From contig NZ_CP030059.1 of assembly GCF_015291745.1 (NCBI RefSeq), positions 5,049,501 through 5,113,500 of the forward strand: a stretch of DNA of 64,000 nt, given 5' to 3'. Under the pieces are notes generated by a model. The model did no database searches and was not told the origin of the DNA. It saw nothing but the letters and a program-made list of their open reading frames with translations. The DNA is from Bradyrhizobium sp. CCBAU 53351 (lineage in GTDB: Bacteria > Pseudomonadota > Alphaproteobacteria > Rhizobiales > Xanthobacteraceae). A program made the position numbers and the translations under genes. This document shows, piece by piece, positions 24,825-34,479 of this stretch; positions within the stretch are counted from its first letter, which is position 1, and the number at the start of each line of letters is the position of its first letter.

Positions 24825-25823
24825 TCAGTTGGTCTGCTGGATCGCCGACAATTCCCAGCCGCTGCCGGGCCGGCGGGCGAAGGTCCAGACCTCGGTGACT
24901 TCGCCCGGCTGTTCGCTGCCGGCGACCACCGTGCCGCTGTTGCGGTCCAGCGTCTTGTCGGTGAGCGCGAAGCGCAGCGCCACCGTAGCGTAATCGGTCT
25001 CGCCTTCGCGCCAGGCCTCGGCAAGGTCGCCCTGCAGCAGCTTGACGTTGGTCACCTTGTTGACGACGTTGCGCGCGCGGTTCTGGGCGAGGTCCTGCTC
25101 GAAATAGGAGACCATCTCCGGCGTCGCGAGCGTGTGCAGCTTGGCCACGTCCTCGTTCGACCAGGCGGTCTGGATCTCGCCGAGCAGGCGCTCGAACGCT
25201 TCATAGTCGTCCGGCTTGATCTCGAGCGGCGCGTTATTGGCATTGGCGCCGAAGCCGAAGCCGCCGAGACCACCACCAAGGCCGCCACCGAGACCGCTGC
25301 GCTGGTTCGGCTGCGGTCCCGAAGCTGCGCCTGCGTCGGCATTGGCATAAGCCGCCTGCGGCGTGTGACGGCGCTGCCACCAAGACATCGCCAGCCGCAC
25401 CACCAGCACCACCAGCACGATCTGGATGATCAGGCCGAGGATCGAGGACAGGCCGCCGAGGCCGCCGAACAGGCCGCCGCCGAACAGCATGCCGAGCAAG
25501 CCGGCGCCGAGGAAGCCGGCCGCAAGGCCGCCCATGAAGCCGCCGGCGCGGCCGCCGAACAGGCCGCCACGCGCGGGCGCGGACGCAGCCGAGTTCATGC
25601 CTGCACCCGGCTGGGTGTAGGTGCGGTTGAATTGCGAGGCCGAGCCCGGCGCCGTGGAGGTCGAGGGCGGTGCCGAAAAGGTGCGCGAGCCGCGTGAGCC
25701 CGACGAGCCGCCGCCGCCGACGCGCGCGTCGGCGGACGAAATGACGAGCGCTGTCGGCAGCGCAAGCGCCAGCATGACGGCGAGCGTCTTGAAGAGGTTG
25801 CGGGAGCGTAGCGAGAAATTCAT
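24825..25823 (-). CDS. Tim44-like domain membrane protein
   Basis: 332 residues. A signal or anchor sequence (about 5-30) is followed by a glycine/serine-rich linker, glycine-rich helices (about 85-110) and a hydrophobic segment (about 120-145). The C-terminal Tim44/Tim22-like domain runs from IKPDDYEAFERLLGEIQ (about 215) to the end. In bacteria such proteins are membrane-bound and mostly uncharacterised. I start at ATG 25823; eight more in-frame codons upstream are not needed. Three TTCCCAAA elements lie just upstream. Confidence 0.85.
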   Translation of the reverse strand: MNFSLRSRNLFKTLAVMLALALPTALVISSADARVGGGGSSGSRGSRTFSAPPSTSTAPGSASQFNRTYTQPGAGMNSAASAPARGGLFGGRAGGFMGGLAAGFLGAGLLGMLFGGGLFGGLGGLSSILGLIIQIVLVVLVVRLAMSWWQRRHTPQAAYANADAGAASGPQPNQRSGLGGGLGGGLGGFGFGANANNAPLEIKPDDYEAFERLLGEIQTAWSNEDVAKLHTLATPEMVSYFEQDLAQNRARNVVNKVTNVKLLQGDLAEAWREGETDYATVALRFALTDKTLDRNSGTVVAGSEQPGEVTEVWTFARRPGSGWELSAIQQTN

Positions 25824-25829
25824 GTGCGT

Positions 25830-25902
25830 TTCCCAAATCCCCGGCATGGGGACGTGCCCCTAAGATGGGCAGACTTCCCAAAAAGTGAAGTGTGTTTGGG
25901 AA
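25830..25902. promoter_or_regulatory. Repeated TTCCCAAA half-sites before the Tim44-like gene
   Basis: TTCCCAAA occurs at 25830-25837 and 25875-25882, and its inverse TTTGGGAA at 25895-25902. The last two form a perfect 8-bp inverted repeat with a 12-base loop. They could be an operator or a hairpin; no protein can be assigned. Confidence 0.35.
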
Positions 25903-26058
25903 CTTGCGGCTGCGGCCCTCAGTCGCGGGGATGTGGCAAAAGCCCATATTTGGCGGGGGCTTGGCCGGGTGGCGAGGGAACCGTGGTCACCGGCTACCGG
26001 CGGTTTCGGGGGAAGATTTCCACCCTTTCCCCCCTCATTGCGAGCTTCTCGCGAAACC

Positions 26059-28635
26059 TCACCCCTGCTTCGTCATCGTCTCCTTCACCGCCGCCACGAG
26101 CTGGCTGAGCGTGAACGGTTTCGGCAGGAAGTCGAACTGCTGGCCCTCTGGCAGGCTCTTCTCGAAGGCGTCCTCCGCATAGCCGGAGACGAAGATGAAC
26201 TTGATGTCGGGGTTCTTTTCCCGCATCGCCTTCAGGAGCGTCGGGCCGTCCATCTCGGGCATGACGACGTCGGAGACGACAAGATCGATCCCGCCGCTCT
26301 GCTCCTCCAGCATCTCCATGGCTTCGACGCCGTTCTCGGCCTCGACCACGGTATAGCCGCGCGAGCGCAGGCCACGTGCGTTCAGCGCGCGTAGGCCCTC
26401 TTCGTCCTCGACCAGCAGGATGGTGCCCTGCCCCGTGAGATCGGTGCGCGGCTTGGCCTCGACGGCCACAGCTTCCTTCGCGGCGCCATTCGTCGCGGTG
26501 GCAACGGCCGGCTGCTCGACCTGCACCTCCGGCTCGGCGTGATGGCGCGGCAGGAAGATGTGGAACGAGGTGCCCTGCCCCGGCTCGGAATCCACGTAGA
26601 TGAAACCGCCGGTCTGCTTGACGATGCCGTAGACCGTCGAGAGGCCAAGGCCGGTGCCTTTGCCCACTTCCTTGGTCGAGAAGAACGGCTCGAAGATCTT
26701 GTCGCGGATATCGGCGGGAATGCCGGTGCCGGTGTCGGCGACCTCGATCCGCACATAATCCGCGGCCGGCATGCCCTTGTAGGCGAGCTTGCCCGCGTCC
26801 TCGGTGGTGACGTTGGCGGTGCGGATGATCAGCTTGCCGCCGTCGGGCATGGCGTCGCGCGCGTTCACCGCGAGATTGACGATCACCTGCTCGAACTGGG
26901 AGACGTCGACCTTCACCGGCCAGAGATCGCGGCCGTGAACGAGGTCGAGCTTGACCTTCTCGCCGATCAGCCGGCGCAGCAGCATGGTGAGATCGGAGAG
27001 CGCATCGCCGAGATCGAGCACCTGCGGCCGCAGCGTCTGCCGCCGCGAGAACGCAAGCAACTGCCGCACCAGCGTCGCGGCGCGCGTCGCGTTCTGCTTG
27101 ATCTGCATGATGTCCTGGAACGACGGGTCGGTCGGCTTGTGCGCGTTCAGCAGGAAGTCGTTCGCCATCATGATGGCGGACAGCACGTTGTTGAAGTCGT
27201 GGGCGATGCCGCCGGCAAGCTGGCCGACCGTCTCCATCTTCTGCGACTGGTTGATCTGGTTCTCCAGCGCGCGCCGCTCGGTGGTCTCGAGCATGTGCAC
27301 GATGGCGGCTTCCGTCTCGTTCTCGGCGGAATCGACCGGCGTGACGAAGAACTGGCCCCAGCGCTCCTTGGTCCCTTCCAGCGCCACCTCGACCGGCGCG
27401 ATGTCGGCCTGGCCTTCGGCGGCCTGGTTGATGGCCGCGATCAGGAGATGCCGGTCGCGCGAATTGACCGCGCGGAAGATCGACTTGGAGGCGCTGTCGA
27501 GCCCCAGCGCCTGGCCGAGCTTGGCGTAGCGCGCATTGGCGCGCACGACGTTGCCGCCGCGGTCGACGGTCGCGATCGCCATCGGCGTGTGGTCGAAGAA
27601 GCGCATGAAGCGCACTTCTGCGGCGCGATCGGGGTCGCTGCGCTCGTCGCGGGCGCGGCTGATGACCAGCGTGCGCGAGGGGCCCGGCGCACCGTCGGCG
27701 CCGAAGGCGAGCTTGTGATAGAGCCGCACCGGCATGGTCTTGCCGGTGCGCATGCGCAGGTCGATGTCGAAGACCTCCGTCTTCACCTCGCCCGGCACGG
27801 CCACGATCGAGGTCAGCAGCGATGCGCCGTCGCCGGAGACGATGTCGGTCAGCTTCAGGCCGCCCGAGCCGATCTCGGCGAGGTCGTAGTCGAGCCAGTT
27901 CGCCAGCGTCGCGTTTACATAAGCAAGCTCCCCGGCCGGATTGACCGAGAAGAAGCCGCACGGGGCATGATCGAGATATTCGATGGCGTGTTGCAGCTCC
28001 TGGAACACATCTTCCTGGCGCTCGCGGTCGCGGGTGATGTCGGCGATCGACCATACCGCGTATTTGGACTCACGCTTGCCGGTGCCAAGCGGGCGCACCC
28101 GCATGCGCAGCCAGCGGCCCTGGCTGCCGTCCTGGCCGGAGATGCGCACCTCCTCCTGCTGGCGCTTGCCTTCGCGGGCCGCTTTCAGCAAACGGAATAC
28201 GGCTTCGGAAACGTCGGGATTGCCGATGAAGACGCGTTCCACCGGGCGCACGTCCTGCGGGCCGGCGGCGCCGGTCAGCGTCAGATAGGCTGCATTGGAA
28301 TAGACCACGTGGCCGCGGGCATCGGTGACCGCCAACCCGTCGAATCCATGATCCGCGATCCGCCCCACCACGGGATCATCGAGATTGCGGTCGGCGAAGC
28401 GGATGATGCCGGCGGCGAAGGCGAACAGGTTGAACAGGCCGACCATCGCCAGCACGGCGAGGATGCCGAGGATATAGGGCTGCGCCTGCGCGCGGCCGAG
28501 CGTCATCAGCCCGACGGCGACGGCGACGAGGCCGGCGGCCACCAGCAGCACCAGCGCAATGCTGCCCGAGCGCTGCGACGGCTCGTGCGCCGCAACGGGC
28601 TCGCGTGTGAGGTCGTGGTCGGTCTCGGCGGTCAT
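26059..28635 (-). CDS. cckA: CckA, hybrid histidine kinase of the CtrA phosphorelay
   Basis: 858 residues. Two membrane helices (about 24-45 and 53-78) are followed by PAS domains (about 95-200, 215-330 and 345-450). The histidine-kinase dimerisation helix is [15 protein letters not shown] with phospho-accepting H479. The ATPase domain carries [17 protein letters not shown] and [10 protein letters not shown] receiver domain (735-858) has phospho-acceptor D789 in [10 protein letters not shown]. This is the full CckA architecture. CckA feeds phosphate through ChpT to CtrA, a master regulator of cell cycle and motility in alphaproteobacteria, and CtrA boxes occur in the flagellar part of this window. 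Confidence 0.93.
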   Translation of the reverse strand: MTAETDHDLTREPVAAHEPSQRSGSIALVLLVAAGLVAVAVGLMTLGRAQAQPYILGILAVLAMVGLFNLFAFAAGIIRFADRNLDDPVVGRIADHGFDGLAVTDARGHVVYSNAAYLTLTGAAGPQDVRPVERVFIGNPDVSEAVFRLLKAAREGKRQQEEVRISGQDGSQGRWLRMRVRPLGTGKRESKYAVWSIADITRDRERQEDVFQELQHAIEYLDHAPCGFFSVNPAGELAYVNATLANWLDYDLAEIGSGGLKLTDIVSGDGASLLTSIVAVPGEVKTEVFDIDLRMRTGKTMPVRLYHKLAFGADGAPGPSRTLVISRARDERSDPDRAAEVRFMRFFDHTPMAIATVDRGGNVVRANARYAKLGQALGLDSASKSIFRAVNSRDRHLLIAAINQAAEGQADIAPVEVALEGTKERWGQFFVTPVDSAENETEAAIVHMLETTERRALENQINQSQKMETVGQLAGGIAHDFNNVLSAIMMANDFLLNAHKPTDPSFQDIMQIKQNATRAATLVRQLLAFSRRQTLRPQVLDLGDALSDLTMLLRRLIGEKVKLDLVHGRDLWPVKVDVSQFEQVIVNLAVNARDAMPDGGKLIIRTANVTTEDAGKLAYKGMPAADYVRIEVADTGTGIPADIRDKIFEPFFSTKEVGKGTGLGLSTVYGIVKQTGGFIYVDSEPGQGTSFHIFLPRHHAEPEVQVEQPAVATATNGAAKEAVAVEAKPRTDLTGQGTILLVEDEEGLRALNARGLRSRGYTVVEAENGVEAMEMLEEQSGGIDLVVSDVVMPEMDGPTLLKAMREKNPDIKFIFVSGYAEDAFEKSLPEGQQFDFLPKPFTLSQLVAAVKETMTKQG

Positions 28636-28789
28636 CTCAAGCTGGCGCGGCCTGTCGGCAGAGAATCAACGCGCCACGGGGCGCATGGGGTCCTCCCTGC
28701 CTGAATCGGACCCCGAGGTGCAAGGGCAGCGGGAGCGAAAGGTAAGCTGATTCCCAGATTACAGCCATTTCCGGACCTTTTCGGGTGTT

Positions 28790-29869
28790 TTAGCCGCGTC
28801 CGGCACGGAATCCCTGCTTCAGCCGCATGACGTAACCGATCACCTCGGCGACCGCGTGATAGTGCTCGGTCGGGATTTCCTGGTCGATCTCGACGGTAGC
28901 GTAGAGCGCGCGGGCCAGCGGCACGTTCTCCACGATCGGGATGTCGTGCGCGCGCGCGATCTCCCGGATCTTGAAGGCGAGGTTGTCGACGCCCTTGGCG
29001 ACGCAGATCGGCGCCGACATGCCGCGCTCGTAGGACAGCGCGATCGAATAGTGGGTCGGGTTGGTGATGATCACCGAGGCCTTGGGAACCGCCGCCATCA
29101 TGCGCTTCTTGGAGCGCTGCTGCCGCAACTGCCTGAGCTTGCCCTTGATGTGCGGATCGCCTTCGGACTGCTTGAACTCTTCCTTGATCTCCTGGAGCGA
29201 CATCTTCTGCCGCTGGAACCAGCTGCGATACTGGAAGAAATAATCGGCGATGGCGACGACCGCGAGCGCCGCGACCACAGCGCCGAGCAGATGAATGGTC
29301 ATGCTGGTGCTGGCGCCGAGCATGGCGGCAGGATCGAGCCTGACCATCGCTTCCATGCGATGCCGCTCCGGCCACAGGATCATGGTCATGACCACGCCGA
29401 GCAGCACCAGCTTGCCGATGCCCTTGAGAAAATTGGCCGCCGCCTGCTTGCCGAAGATGCGCTCGAAGCCGGCGCCGGGCGAGATCTTGCTGAACTTCGG
29501 TGTCAGGGATTCGGTCGACCACACCAGCCGGTGCTGCAGCATGTTGCCGGCGACCGCCGCCAGCATCAGCATCAGCAGCGGCACGCCGATCGCCGCGAGA
29601 ATGGCGAATTCGACGTGCTGCATCAGCGCCAGCAGCGCCTTGCCGTCGGTCTTGATCATCCAGGAATTGGCGAGCAGATTGCGCATCGGAGCCAGCAGCC
29701 CGCTGCCCACCGAACCCGAGAAGGTCGAGACCACGAGCGTGCCGCCCGCCATCATGAACCAGGTGTTGATCTCCTGGCTCTTGGCAACGTCGCCGCGCTC
29801 GAGCGCATCGTCCAGACGCTTTTGTGTCGGGTCTTCTGTTTGACTCTCTGGATCGTTGTCTTCCGCCAT
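28790..29869 (-). CDS. flhB: FlhB, flagellar export switch protein
   Basis: 359 residues. Four membrane helices lie in the first 215 residues, followed by the cytoplasmic autocleavage domain with NPTH at residues 270-273. FlhB is part of the flagellar type III export gate and switches substrate class after hook completion. It is the last gene of the minus-strand run flgB-flgC-fliE-fliQ-fliR-flhB and follows fliR by 10 bp. Confidence 0.96.
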   Translation of the reverse strand: MAEDNDPESQTEDPTQKRLDDALERGDVAKSQEINTWFMMAGGTLVVSTFSGSVGSGLLAPMRNLLANSWMIKTDGKALLALMQHVEFAILAAIGVPLLMLMLAAVAGNMLQHRLVWSTESLTPKFSKISPGAGFERIFGKQAAANFLKGIGKLVLLGVVMTMILWPERHRMEAMVRLDPAAMLGASTSMTIHLLGAVVAALAVVAIADYFFQYRSWFQRQKMSLQEIKEEFKQSEGDPHIKGKLRQLRQQRSKKRMMAAVPKASVIITNPTHYSIALSYERGMSAPICVAKGVDNLAFKIREIARAHDIPIVENVPLARALYATVEIDQEIPTEHYHAVAEVIGYVMRLKQGFRAGRG

Positions 29870-29879
29870 CGATCCCTCG

Positions 29880-30650
29880 TTACCTGAGCGGCATCAACTG
29901 GTGCATGACACCGATGAAGTAATCCAGATAGGTGCCCATCATCGCCGTGAGCACGACGGCGAGCACCAGGAAGCCTGCGAAGATGGAGAGCGGCACACCG
30001 ACGAAATAGACCTGCATCTGCGGCATCAGCCGCGCCAGCACCCCTAAGCCGATGTTGAAGACGAGGCCGAACACCAGGAACGGCCCCGAAAGCTGCAGCC
30101 CTAAGCGAAACGCGGCGGCGAAGGCGCGGGTTGCGAGCGCGGCGACGTCGCCGCTCGACACGGTCTCGCCCGGCGAGAAGATCGTATAGCTGTCGTTCAG
30201 CGCCGCGATCACCAGATGATGGCTGTCGGTGGCGAACAGCAGCGTCACGCCCAGCATGGTCAGGAAGTTGCCGACCAGCACGCCCTGCTGTCCCTGCGTC
30301 GGATCGACCGAGGTGACGAAGCCGAGCCCCATCTGCTGCGCGATCACGGATCCCGCGACCTGCAGCGCCGACAGCGTCACGCGCGCGGTCGCGCCCAGCA
30401 CGATGCCGATCGCGATCTCATGCAGCATCAGGACCAGCAGCGGCGCCAGCGAGCCCATGTCGACCTGGTAGGCGTTGCGGTGCAGCGGCAGGATGATCAT
30501 CGTCAGCAGCAGCGCGATCGAGAGCTTGATCCGGGTCGGAATGTTGGTCTCGCCGAGCCCCGGCAACAGCATCACCATCGCGCCGACCCGGGCGAAGACG
30601 AGCATGAAGGAAGCGGCGAGCGCCGGCAGCAGCGAGACGTCGATGCGCAT
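29880..30650 (-). CDS. fliR: FliR, flagellar export gate protein
   Basis: 256 residues with about six membrane helices, beginning MRIDVSLLPALAASFMLVFAR, the usual FliR N-terminus. With FliP and FliQ it forms the export gate in the centre of the MS ring. It lies 17 bp after fliQ and 10 bp before flhB. Confidence 0.95.
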   Translation of the reverse strand: MRIDVSLLPALAASFMLVFARVGAMVMLLPGLGETNIPTRIKLSIALLLTMIILPLHRNAYQVDMGSLAPLLVLMLHEIAIGIVLGATARVTLSALQVAGSVIAQQMGLGFVTSVDPTQGQQGVLVGNFLTMLGVTLLFATDSHHLVIAALNDSYTIFSPGETVSSGDVAALATRAFAAAFRLGLQLSGPFLVFGLVFNIGLGVLARLMPQMQVYFVGVPLSIFAGFLVLAVVLTAMMGTYLDYFIGVMHQLMPLR

Positions 30651-30667
30651 AATTGCCGCATCTTGCC

Positions 30668-30931
30668 TCAGCCGCCGATGATTCGCGACGAGATCCGCAG
30701 CATGTGGGAATGCAGCGCGTCGGCCATGAACGGCAGCGCCAGCAGCATCGTGGCAAAGATGGCGAGGATCTTCGGCACGTAGATCAGCGTCTGTTCCTGG
30801 ATCTGCGTCAGCGCCTGGAACAGCGACACGATGACGCCGACCACGAGGCCCACCACCATCAGGGGTGAGGACACGATCACGATCGTCCAGATCGCATCGC
30901 GCGCAACGTCGAGGGTCTCGGGTCCGGTCAT
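30668..30931 (-). CDS. fliQ: FliQ, flagellar export gate protein
   Basis: 87 residues with two membrane helices; the signature ISLFQALTQIQEQTL (here VSLFQALTQIQEQTLIYVPK) is conserved in FliQ. It is a subunit of the FliPQR export channel. Between fliE and fliQ lies a palindromic repeat of about 78 bp. Confidence 0.95.
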   Translation of the reverse strand: MTGPETLDVARDAIWTIVIVSSPLMVVGLVVGVIVSLFQALTQIQEQTLIYVPKILAIFATMLLALPFMADALHSHMLRISSRIIGG

Positions 30932-30958
30932 TTGGGAATTCTCACTGTAAGTATTTCC

Positions 30959-31036
30959 GTCATTCCGGGGTTCGCGAAGCGAGAGCCTGGAATCTTAAGG
31001 TTCCGGGCTCGGTGCTTCGCACCGCCCCGGAATGAC
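30959..31036. repeat. Palindromic repeat, CATTCCGGGG family, inside the flagellar operon
   Basis: GTCATTCCGGGG (30959-30970) pairs perfectly with CCCCGGAATGAC (31025-31036), and inner segments pair partly. It occupies the gap between fliE and fliQ. It may stabilise or attenuate the transcript. Confidence 0.8.
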
Positions 31037-31045
31037 CGGTGCAAA

Positions 31046-31366
31046 TCAGATCGGCATCTTCATGATGTCTTCATAGGCCGCGATCATGCGGTCGCGGACC
31101 GAGACCAGGGTGGACACCGCGACGTCGGTGTCGGCGACCGCGGTCACCACGTCCATCACATTGGCCTTGCCGGAGGCCATCGCGACCGTCTGCGCATCGG
31201 ACTTGCGGCCGGACTCCATGACGCTGCCGACGGCGTCCTTCAGCAGCGAGGCAAAGGACTGCCCGCCGGCCTCGGTGCCCTTACCGGCACCGGCACCGGC
31301 GCCGGTGTTGTCCAGCACGCGGGCGAGGTTGGCATATGCATTGGCGGCGACTGACGGTGATGCCAT
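31046..31366 (-). CDS. fliE: FliE, MS ring-rod junction protein
   Basis: 106 residues. The C-terminal part (SFASLLKDAVGSVMESGRKSD, then TAVADTDVAVSTLVSVRDRMIAAYEDIMKMPI) is the conserved FliE region. FliE joins the rod to the MS ring and is an early export substrate. A short glycine/alanine-rich insert (TGAGAGAGKG) precedes it. It lies 16 bp after flgC. Confidence 0.94.
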   Translation of the reverse strand: MASPSVAANAYANLARVLDNTGAGAGAGKGTEAGGQSFASLLKDAVGSVMESGRKSDAQTVAMASGKANVMDVVTAVADTDVAVSTLVSVRDRMIAAYEDIMKMPI

Positions 31367-31382
31367 GGCTCAATTGTCCTGT

Positions 31383-31808
31383 TCAGCTCTTGAGGATGTC
31401 GAGCGTGCGCTGGATCATCCGGCGCGTCGCACTGATGATGTTGAGGTTGGCCTCGTAGGACCGCTGCGCATCGCGCATGTCGGTCATCTCGACCACCGAG
31501 TTCACGTTGGGATATTTGACGTTGCCGCTGGCGTCCGCGACCGGATTGTTCGGCTCGTATTTGACGCGGAAGTTCGACTGGTCGGGCTTGATCTTGCCGA
31601 GGGTGACGACCTGCGCGTCGAGCGAGCGGTCGAGCGCGGAGGAGAAGGTCGGAACCTTGCGCCGGTAGGGATCGCCGCCTGACGTCTGCGCGGTCGAATC
31701 CGCGTTCGCGATGTTTTCCGAGATCACCCGCATGCGGCCGGCTTGCGCCCGCAGACCGGAGGTCGCGATCGCCATGGAGCGGGCAAAGTCGCTGCTGTCA
31801 TTGGCCAT
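31383..31808 (-). CDS. flgC: FlgC, proximal rod protein
   Basis: 141 residues. The N-terminal rod motif SGLRAQAGRMRVISENIANADST and the C-terminal VEMTDMRDAQRSYEANLNII are the two coiled-coil ends shared by axial proteins. FlgC forms part of the proximal rod. It sits between flgB (41 bp upstream) and fliE. Confidence 0.95.
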   Translation of the reverse strand: MANDSSDFARSMAIATSGLRAQAGRMRVISENIANADSTAQTSGGDPYRRKVPTFSSALDRSLDAQVVTLGKIKPDQSNFRVKYEPNNPVADASGNVKYPNVNSVVEMTDMRDAQRSYEANLNIISATRRMIQRTLDILKS

Positions 31809-31849
31809 GATGCGCCTCCTCTAGCCGTTCTGTTCCGTCGATCATGCGG

Positions 31850-32254
31850 CTAGCCCTTGCCAATCGCGGTCTTGAGCAGATGCAGGCTCTTCGAATAGAG
31901 CGAGGTCGCTGCCGCGTAGTCCATCTGGTTGCTGGCGGCCTTCATCATCTCCTCTTCGAGATTGACGGCGTTGCCCGCGGGGCGGGTTTCGAAGCCCGCG
32001 TTCTTGTTCTGGTCGAATCCGGACGCCGCGCCCGACGGGGTCATGTGAGAGCCGCTGGTGCGCATCATCGCCAAGGGTCCCATCGAGCCGGTGACGGCCC
32101 CGGACTTGTCGAGTTTCGGCTCGACCAGGTCGCGCGGCCGGAATTTGGGCGTATCGGAATTGGAGACGTTCTCGGACAGGACGCGCTGGCGTTCCTGGTG
32201 CCACTGCATCTTGGTGCGAAGCGCCGACAGTACCGGGAGGTCGTTGATGGACAT
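31850..32254 (-). CDS. flgB: FlgB, proximal rod protein
   Basis: 134 residues starting MSINDLPVLSALRTKMQWHQERQRVLSENVSNSDTP, the FlgB N-terminus, with a C-terminal NQMDYAAATSLYSKSL. It is the innermost rod protein and the first gene of the minus-strand operon. Its 5' region (32255-32608) carries a CtrA box and two FlbD-type repeats. Confidence 0.95.
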   Translation of the reverse strand: MSINDLPVLSALRTKMQWHQERQRVLSENVSNSDTPKFRPRDLVEPKLDKSGAVTGSMGPLAMMRTSGSHMTPSGAASGFDQNKNAGFETRPAGNAVNLEEEMMKAASNQMDYAAATSLYSKSLHLLKTAIGKG

Positions 32255-32301
32255 CGTCGCGGCTCCTTCCGCCTCTCACGGACCCCTGAGGTCCGCAGCT
32301 A

Positions 32302-32512
32302 GGCAGAATTTGCCGTGTGTATGGTTAACAGCTGGTTAAGAGGATCCCCGACACATGTCCCCGTGCGGGACAGTCAACTACGCCCCCCGTGTTTCTACGT
32401 CTCCAAAAGTGGCATTAACCCAACCGTTTGGCGGCGCCGGCACGGGCCAAGAAGTCGTTTTGGATCGAGCGATTCATGGGTTATTAAGAGTTGGGGACGG
32501 CAAAACTTGCCG
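32302..32512. promoter_or_regulatory. flgB/fliO divergent control region: CtrA box and FlbD-type repeats
   Basis: The 354-bp gap 32255-32608 has no gene. TTAA-N7-TTAA, a consensus CtrA box, lies at 32325-32339. Two inverted repeats resembling the Caulobacter FlbD (ftr) site are GGCA-N5-TGCC at 32302-32314 and CGGCAA-N3-TTGCCG at 32498-32512. No clear sigma-54 promoter was found. Confidence 0.65.
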
Positions 32513-32608
32513 TGGGACGTTAAGAAATCGCAGTTTGGGGCATCGTAGGCCGGTGGTTGGCGCATCCGACCATGGGCACGACAGAAGCGCCATTTGTCGG
32601 GGACAAGT

Positions 32609-33589
32609 ATGCAAGGCAGCCCTATCACCTTCATCGTCGCGTTCATCGTCGTCCTGGCGTTGATCGGCGTCGCTGCTTGGCTGGTTCGCCGATTCGCCAC
32701 CAGCCGGCTCGGCGCCAACACCCAGCGCGGCAGGATGCCCCGCCTTGCCGTGATCGATGCCGCCGCGGTCGACGGAAGGCGCCGCCTGGTGCTGGTCCGG
32801 CGTGACAATGTCGAGCACCTCCTGATGATCGGCGGCCCCACCGACATCGTCGTCGAGCCCAACATCGTTCGCGCCGCGCATGGCCGCGATCAGCTGCCGC
32901 AGCGTCCCAACGCCGCCGAGCCGCCGCGCCTCGCCCCGATGCCCGATGCCGGCGGCTGGGCCGACGAAGCGCCGCGGCCCGAGCTGCTCGATCATCCCGA
33001 GCCGCAAATGCCGGAGCCGCCGCCGCGGCCCGCACGCCCGTCCTTCGCCGACGAACTGCGCCGGCCCGCTCCCGCGCTGGCCGAACGCCGCAGCGAACCA
33101 CCGATGGGCGGCTTTCCGCCCGAACCGATCGCGCCGCGTCCCGAGCGCGAACCGCGCCCCGAGCCGCTGCCGCCGCGCGTCCCGCGCAGCGAGCCGCCGC
33201 TGATGCCGCGTCCGCCGCGTCAGAGCGAGCCGGCCAAGATGCCGCCACCGCGCGCCGAGCGCGCCGCCACACCGCCGCCTCCTCCGCCCGTGCCGCAGGC
33301 GCCGCCCGTTCCGCCGCCGGCGCCCGCTCCCGCGAGCCCTTCGAGCGCCGAGCAGAACCTCGCCGAAATGGCGCAGCGGTTAGAGGCTGCGCTACGCCGC
33401 CCCGCCGGCGAAACGGTCGCCCCTCCCGTCGCGCCGGAGCCCCCTGCCGCGCCGCCCCCGCGGGCGGCACGCAGCGAGCCGGCGGCGCCACCGGCTCCGC
33501 CGCCGAAGCCGGCCGCGGAAAAGACCAGCTTTGAAAACCTCGAAGACGAGATGGCCTCGCTGCTCGGCCGTCCGAAGCCGTCTTCGTGA
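32609..33589 (+). CDS. fliO: FliO-like protein with long proline-rich tail
   Basis: 326 residues. Residues 1-85 hold one membrane helix (PITFIVAFIVVLALIGVAAWLV, about 5-26, in two overlapping parts) and a short beta domain (RLAVIDAAAVDGRRRLVLVRRDNVEHLLMIGG) typical of FliO. The remaining 240 residues are proline- and charge-rich and probably disordered, far longer than in enteric FliO. FliO assists FliP assembly. ATG 32609 follows GGGGACA; it overlaps fliP by 4 bp. Confidence 0.85.
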   Translation: MQGSPITFIVAFIVVLALIGVAAWLVRRFATSRLGANTQRGRMPRLAVIDAAAVDGRRRLVLVRRDNVEHLLMIGGPTDIVVEPNIVRAAHGRDQLPQRPNAAEPPRLAPMPDAGGWADEAPRPELLDHPEPQMPEPPPRPARPSFADELRRPAPALAERRSEPPMGGFPPEPIAPRPEREPRPEPLPPRVPRSEPPLMPRPPRQSEPAKMPPPRAERAATPPPPPPVPQAPPVPPPAPAPASPSSAEQNLAEMAQRLEAALRRPAGETVAPPVAPEPPAAPPPRAARSEPAAPPAPPPKPAAEKTSFENLEDEMASLLGRPKPSS

Positions 33590-34347
33590 GGCTGCTGTCC
33601 CTCCCGCGTAGAGTTGTTTTCCTTTCTGTCCTGATCGCCGCGGCTTCGCTCGCGGGCCCTGCGCATGCGCAGGACATCAGCATCAATCTCGGCGGCGGCG
33701 GTGCTGGCGGTGGCGGCGTCACCGAGCGCGCGATCCAGCTCATCGCGCTGCTCACCGTGCTGTCGATCGCTCCGTCGATCCTGATCATGATGACGTCGTT
33801 CACGCGCATCGTGGTCGTGCTGTCGCTACTGCGCACCGCGATGGGCACGGCGACCGCACCACCGAACTCGGTGATCATCGCGCTCGCGATGTTCCTCACC
33901 TTCTTCGTGATGGGCCCGGTGCTGCAGAAATCCTACGACGACGGCATCCGGCCGCTGGTCGCCAACCAGATCGGCGTCGAGGACGCGCTGCAGCGCGCCT
34001 CCGTCCCCCTGCGCGGCTTCATGCAGAAGAACGTGCGCGAGAAGGACCTCAAGCTGTTTCTGGATCTCTCGGGCGAAGCGGCACCGGCCACCCCCGACGA
34101 CCTCGCCCTTCGCATCCTCGTCCCGGCCTTCATGATCTCCGAGTTGAAGCGCGCCTTCGAGATCGGCTTCCTGTTGTTCCTGCCCTTCCTGATCATCGAC
34201 CTCGTCGTCGCTTCCGTGCTGATGTCGATGGGCATGATGATGCTGCCGCCTGCGACGATCTCGCTGCCGTTCAAGCTGATCTTCTTCGTGTTGGTCGACG
34301 GCTGGTCGCTGGTGGCGGGGAGCCTGGTGCAGAGTTACGGCGGGTGA
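33586..34347 (+). CDS. fliP: FliP, flagellar export gate protein
   Basis: 253 residues with a cleavable signal peptide and four membrane helices. Conserved FliP stretches include TSFTRIVVVLSLLRTAMG, MFLTFFVMGPV and the C-terminal FKLIFFVLVDGW. FliP forms the core of the FliPQR gate. It starts at GTG 33586 inside the fliO stop (GTGA overlap), which implies translational coupling. Confidence 0.96.
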   Translation: MRLLSLPRRVVFLSVLIAAASLAGPAHAQDISINLGGGGAGGGGVTERAIQLIALLTVLSIAPSILIMMTSFTRIVVVLSLLRTAMGTATAPPNSVIIALAMFLTFFVMGPVLQKSYDDGIRPLVANQIGVEDALQRASVPLRGFMQKNVREKDLKLFLDLSGEAAPATPDDLALRILVPAFMISELKRAFEIGFLLFLPFLIIDLVVASVLMSMGMMMLPPATISLPFKLIFFVLVDGWSLVAGSLVQSYGG

Positions 34348-34412
34348 GGGGAACATCGCCCCTTCCACAAGGAAAGCCGGCCTTGTCCCGCATCAACAAC
34401 GGAGTTGCACTC

Positions 34413-34434
34413 CCTCTCCCGCTTGCGGGAGAGG
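34413..34434. repeat. Short palindrome CCTCTCCCGC-TT-GCGGGAGAGG
   Basis: A perfect 10-bp inverted repeat with a 2-base loop lies between convergent fliP and the TPR gene. The same hairpin type is widespread in rhizobial genomes. It has no T-tract, so it could be a repeat or a weak bidirectional terminator. Confidence 0.6.
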
Positions 34435-34479
34435 TGCCCCCAGCCAGCAGTGATTGGTTTCAACCTGAAGCCGTCGGTG

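Noticed and set aside
32573..32588. TGGGCACG-N4-AAGC as a sigma-54 promoter for fliO
   Set aside because: It would start transcription within the fliO ribosome-binding site, leaving almost no leader, and the -12 element is poor.
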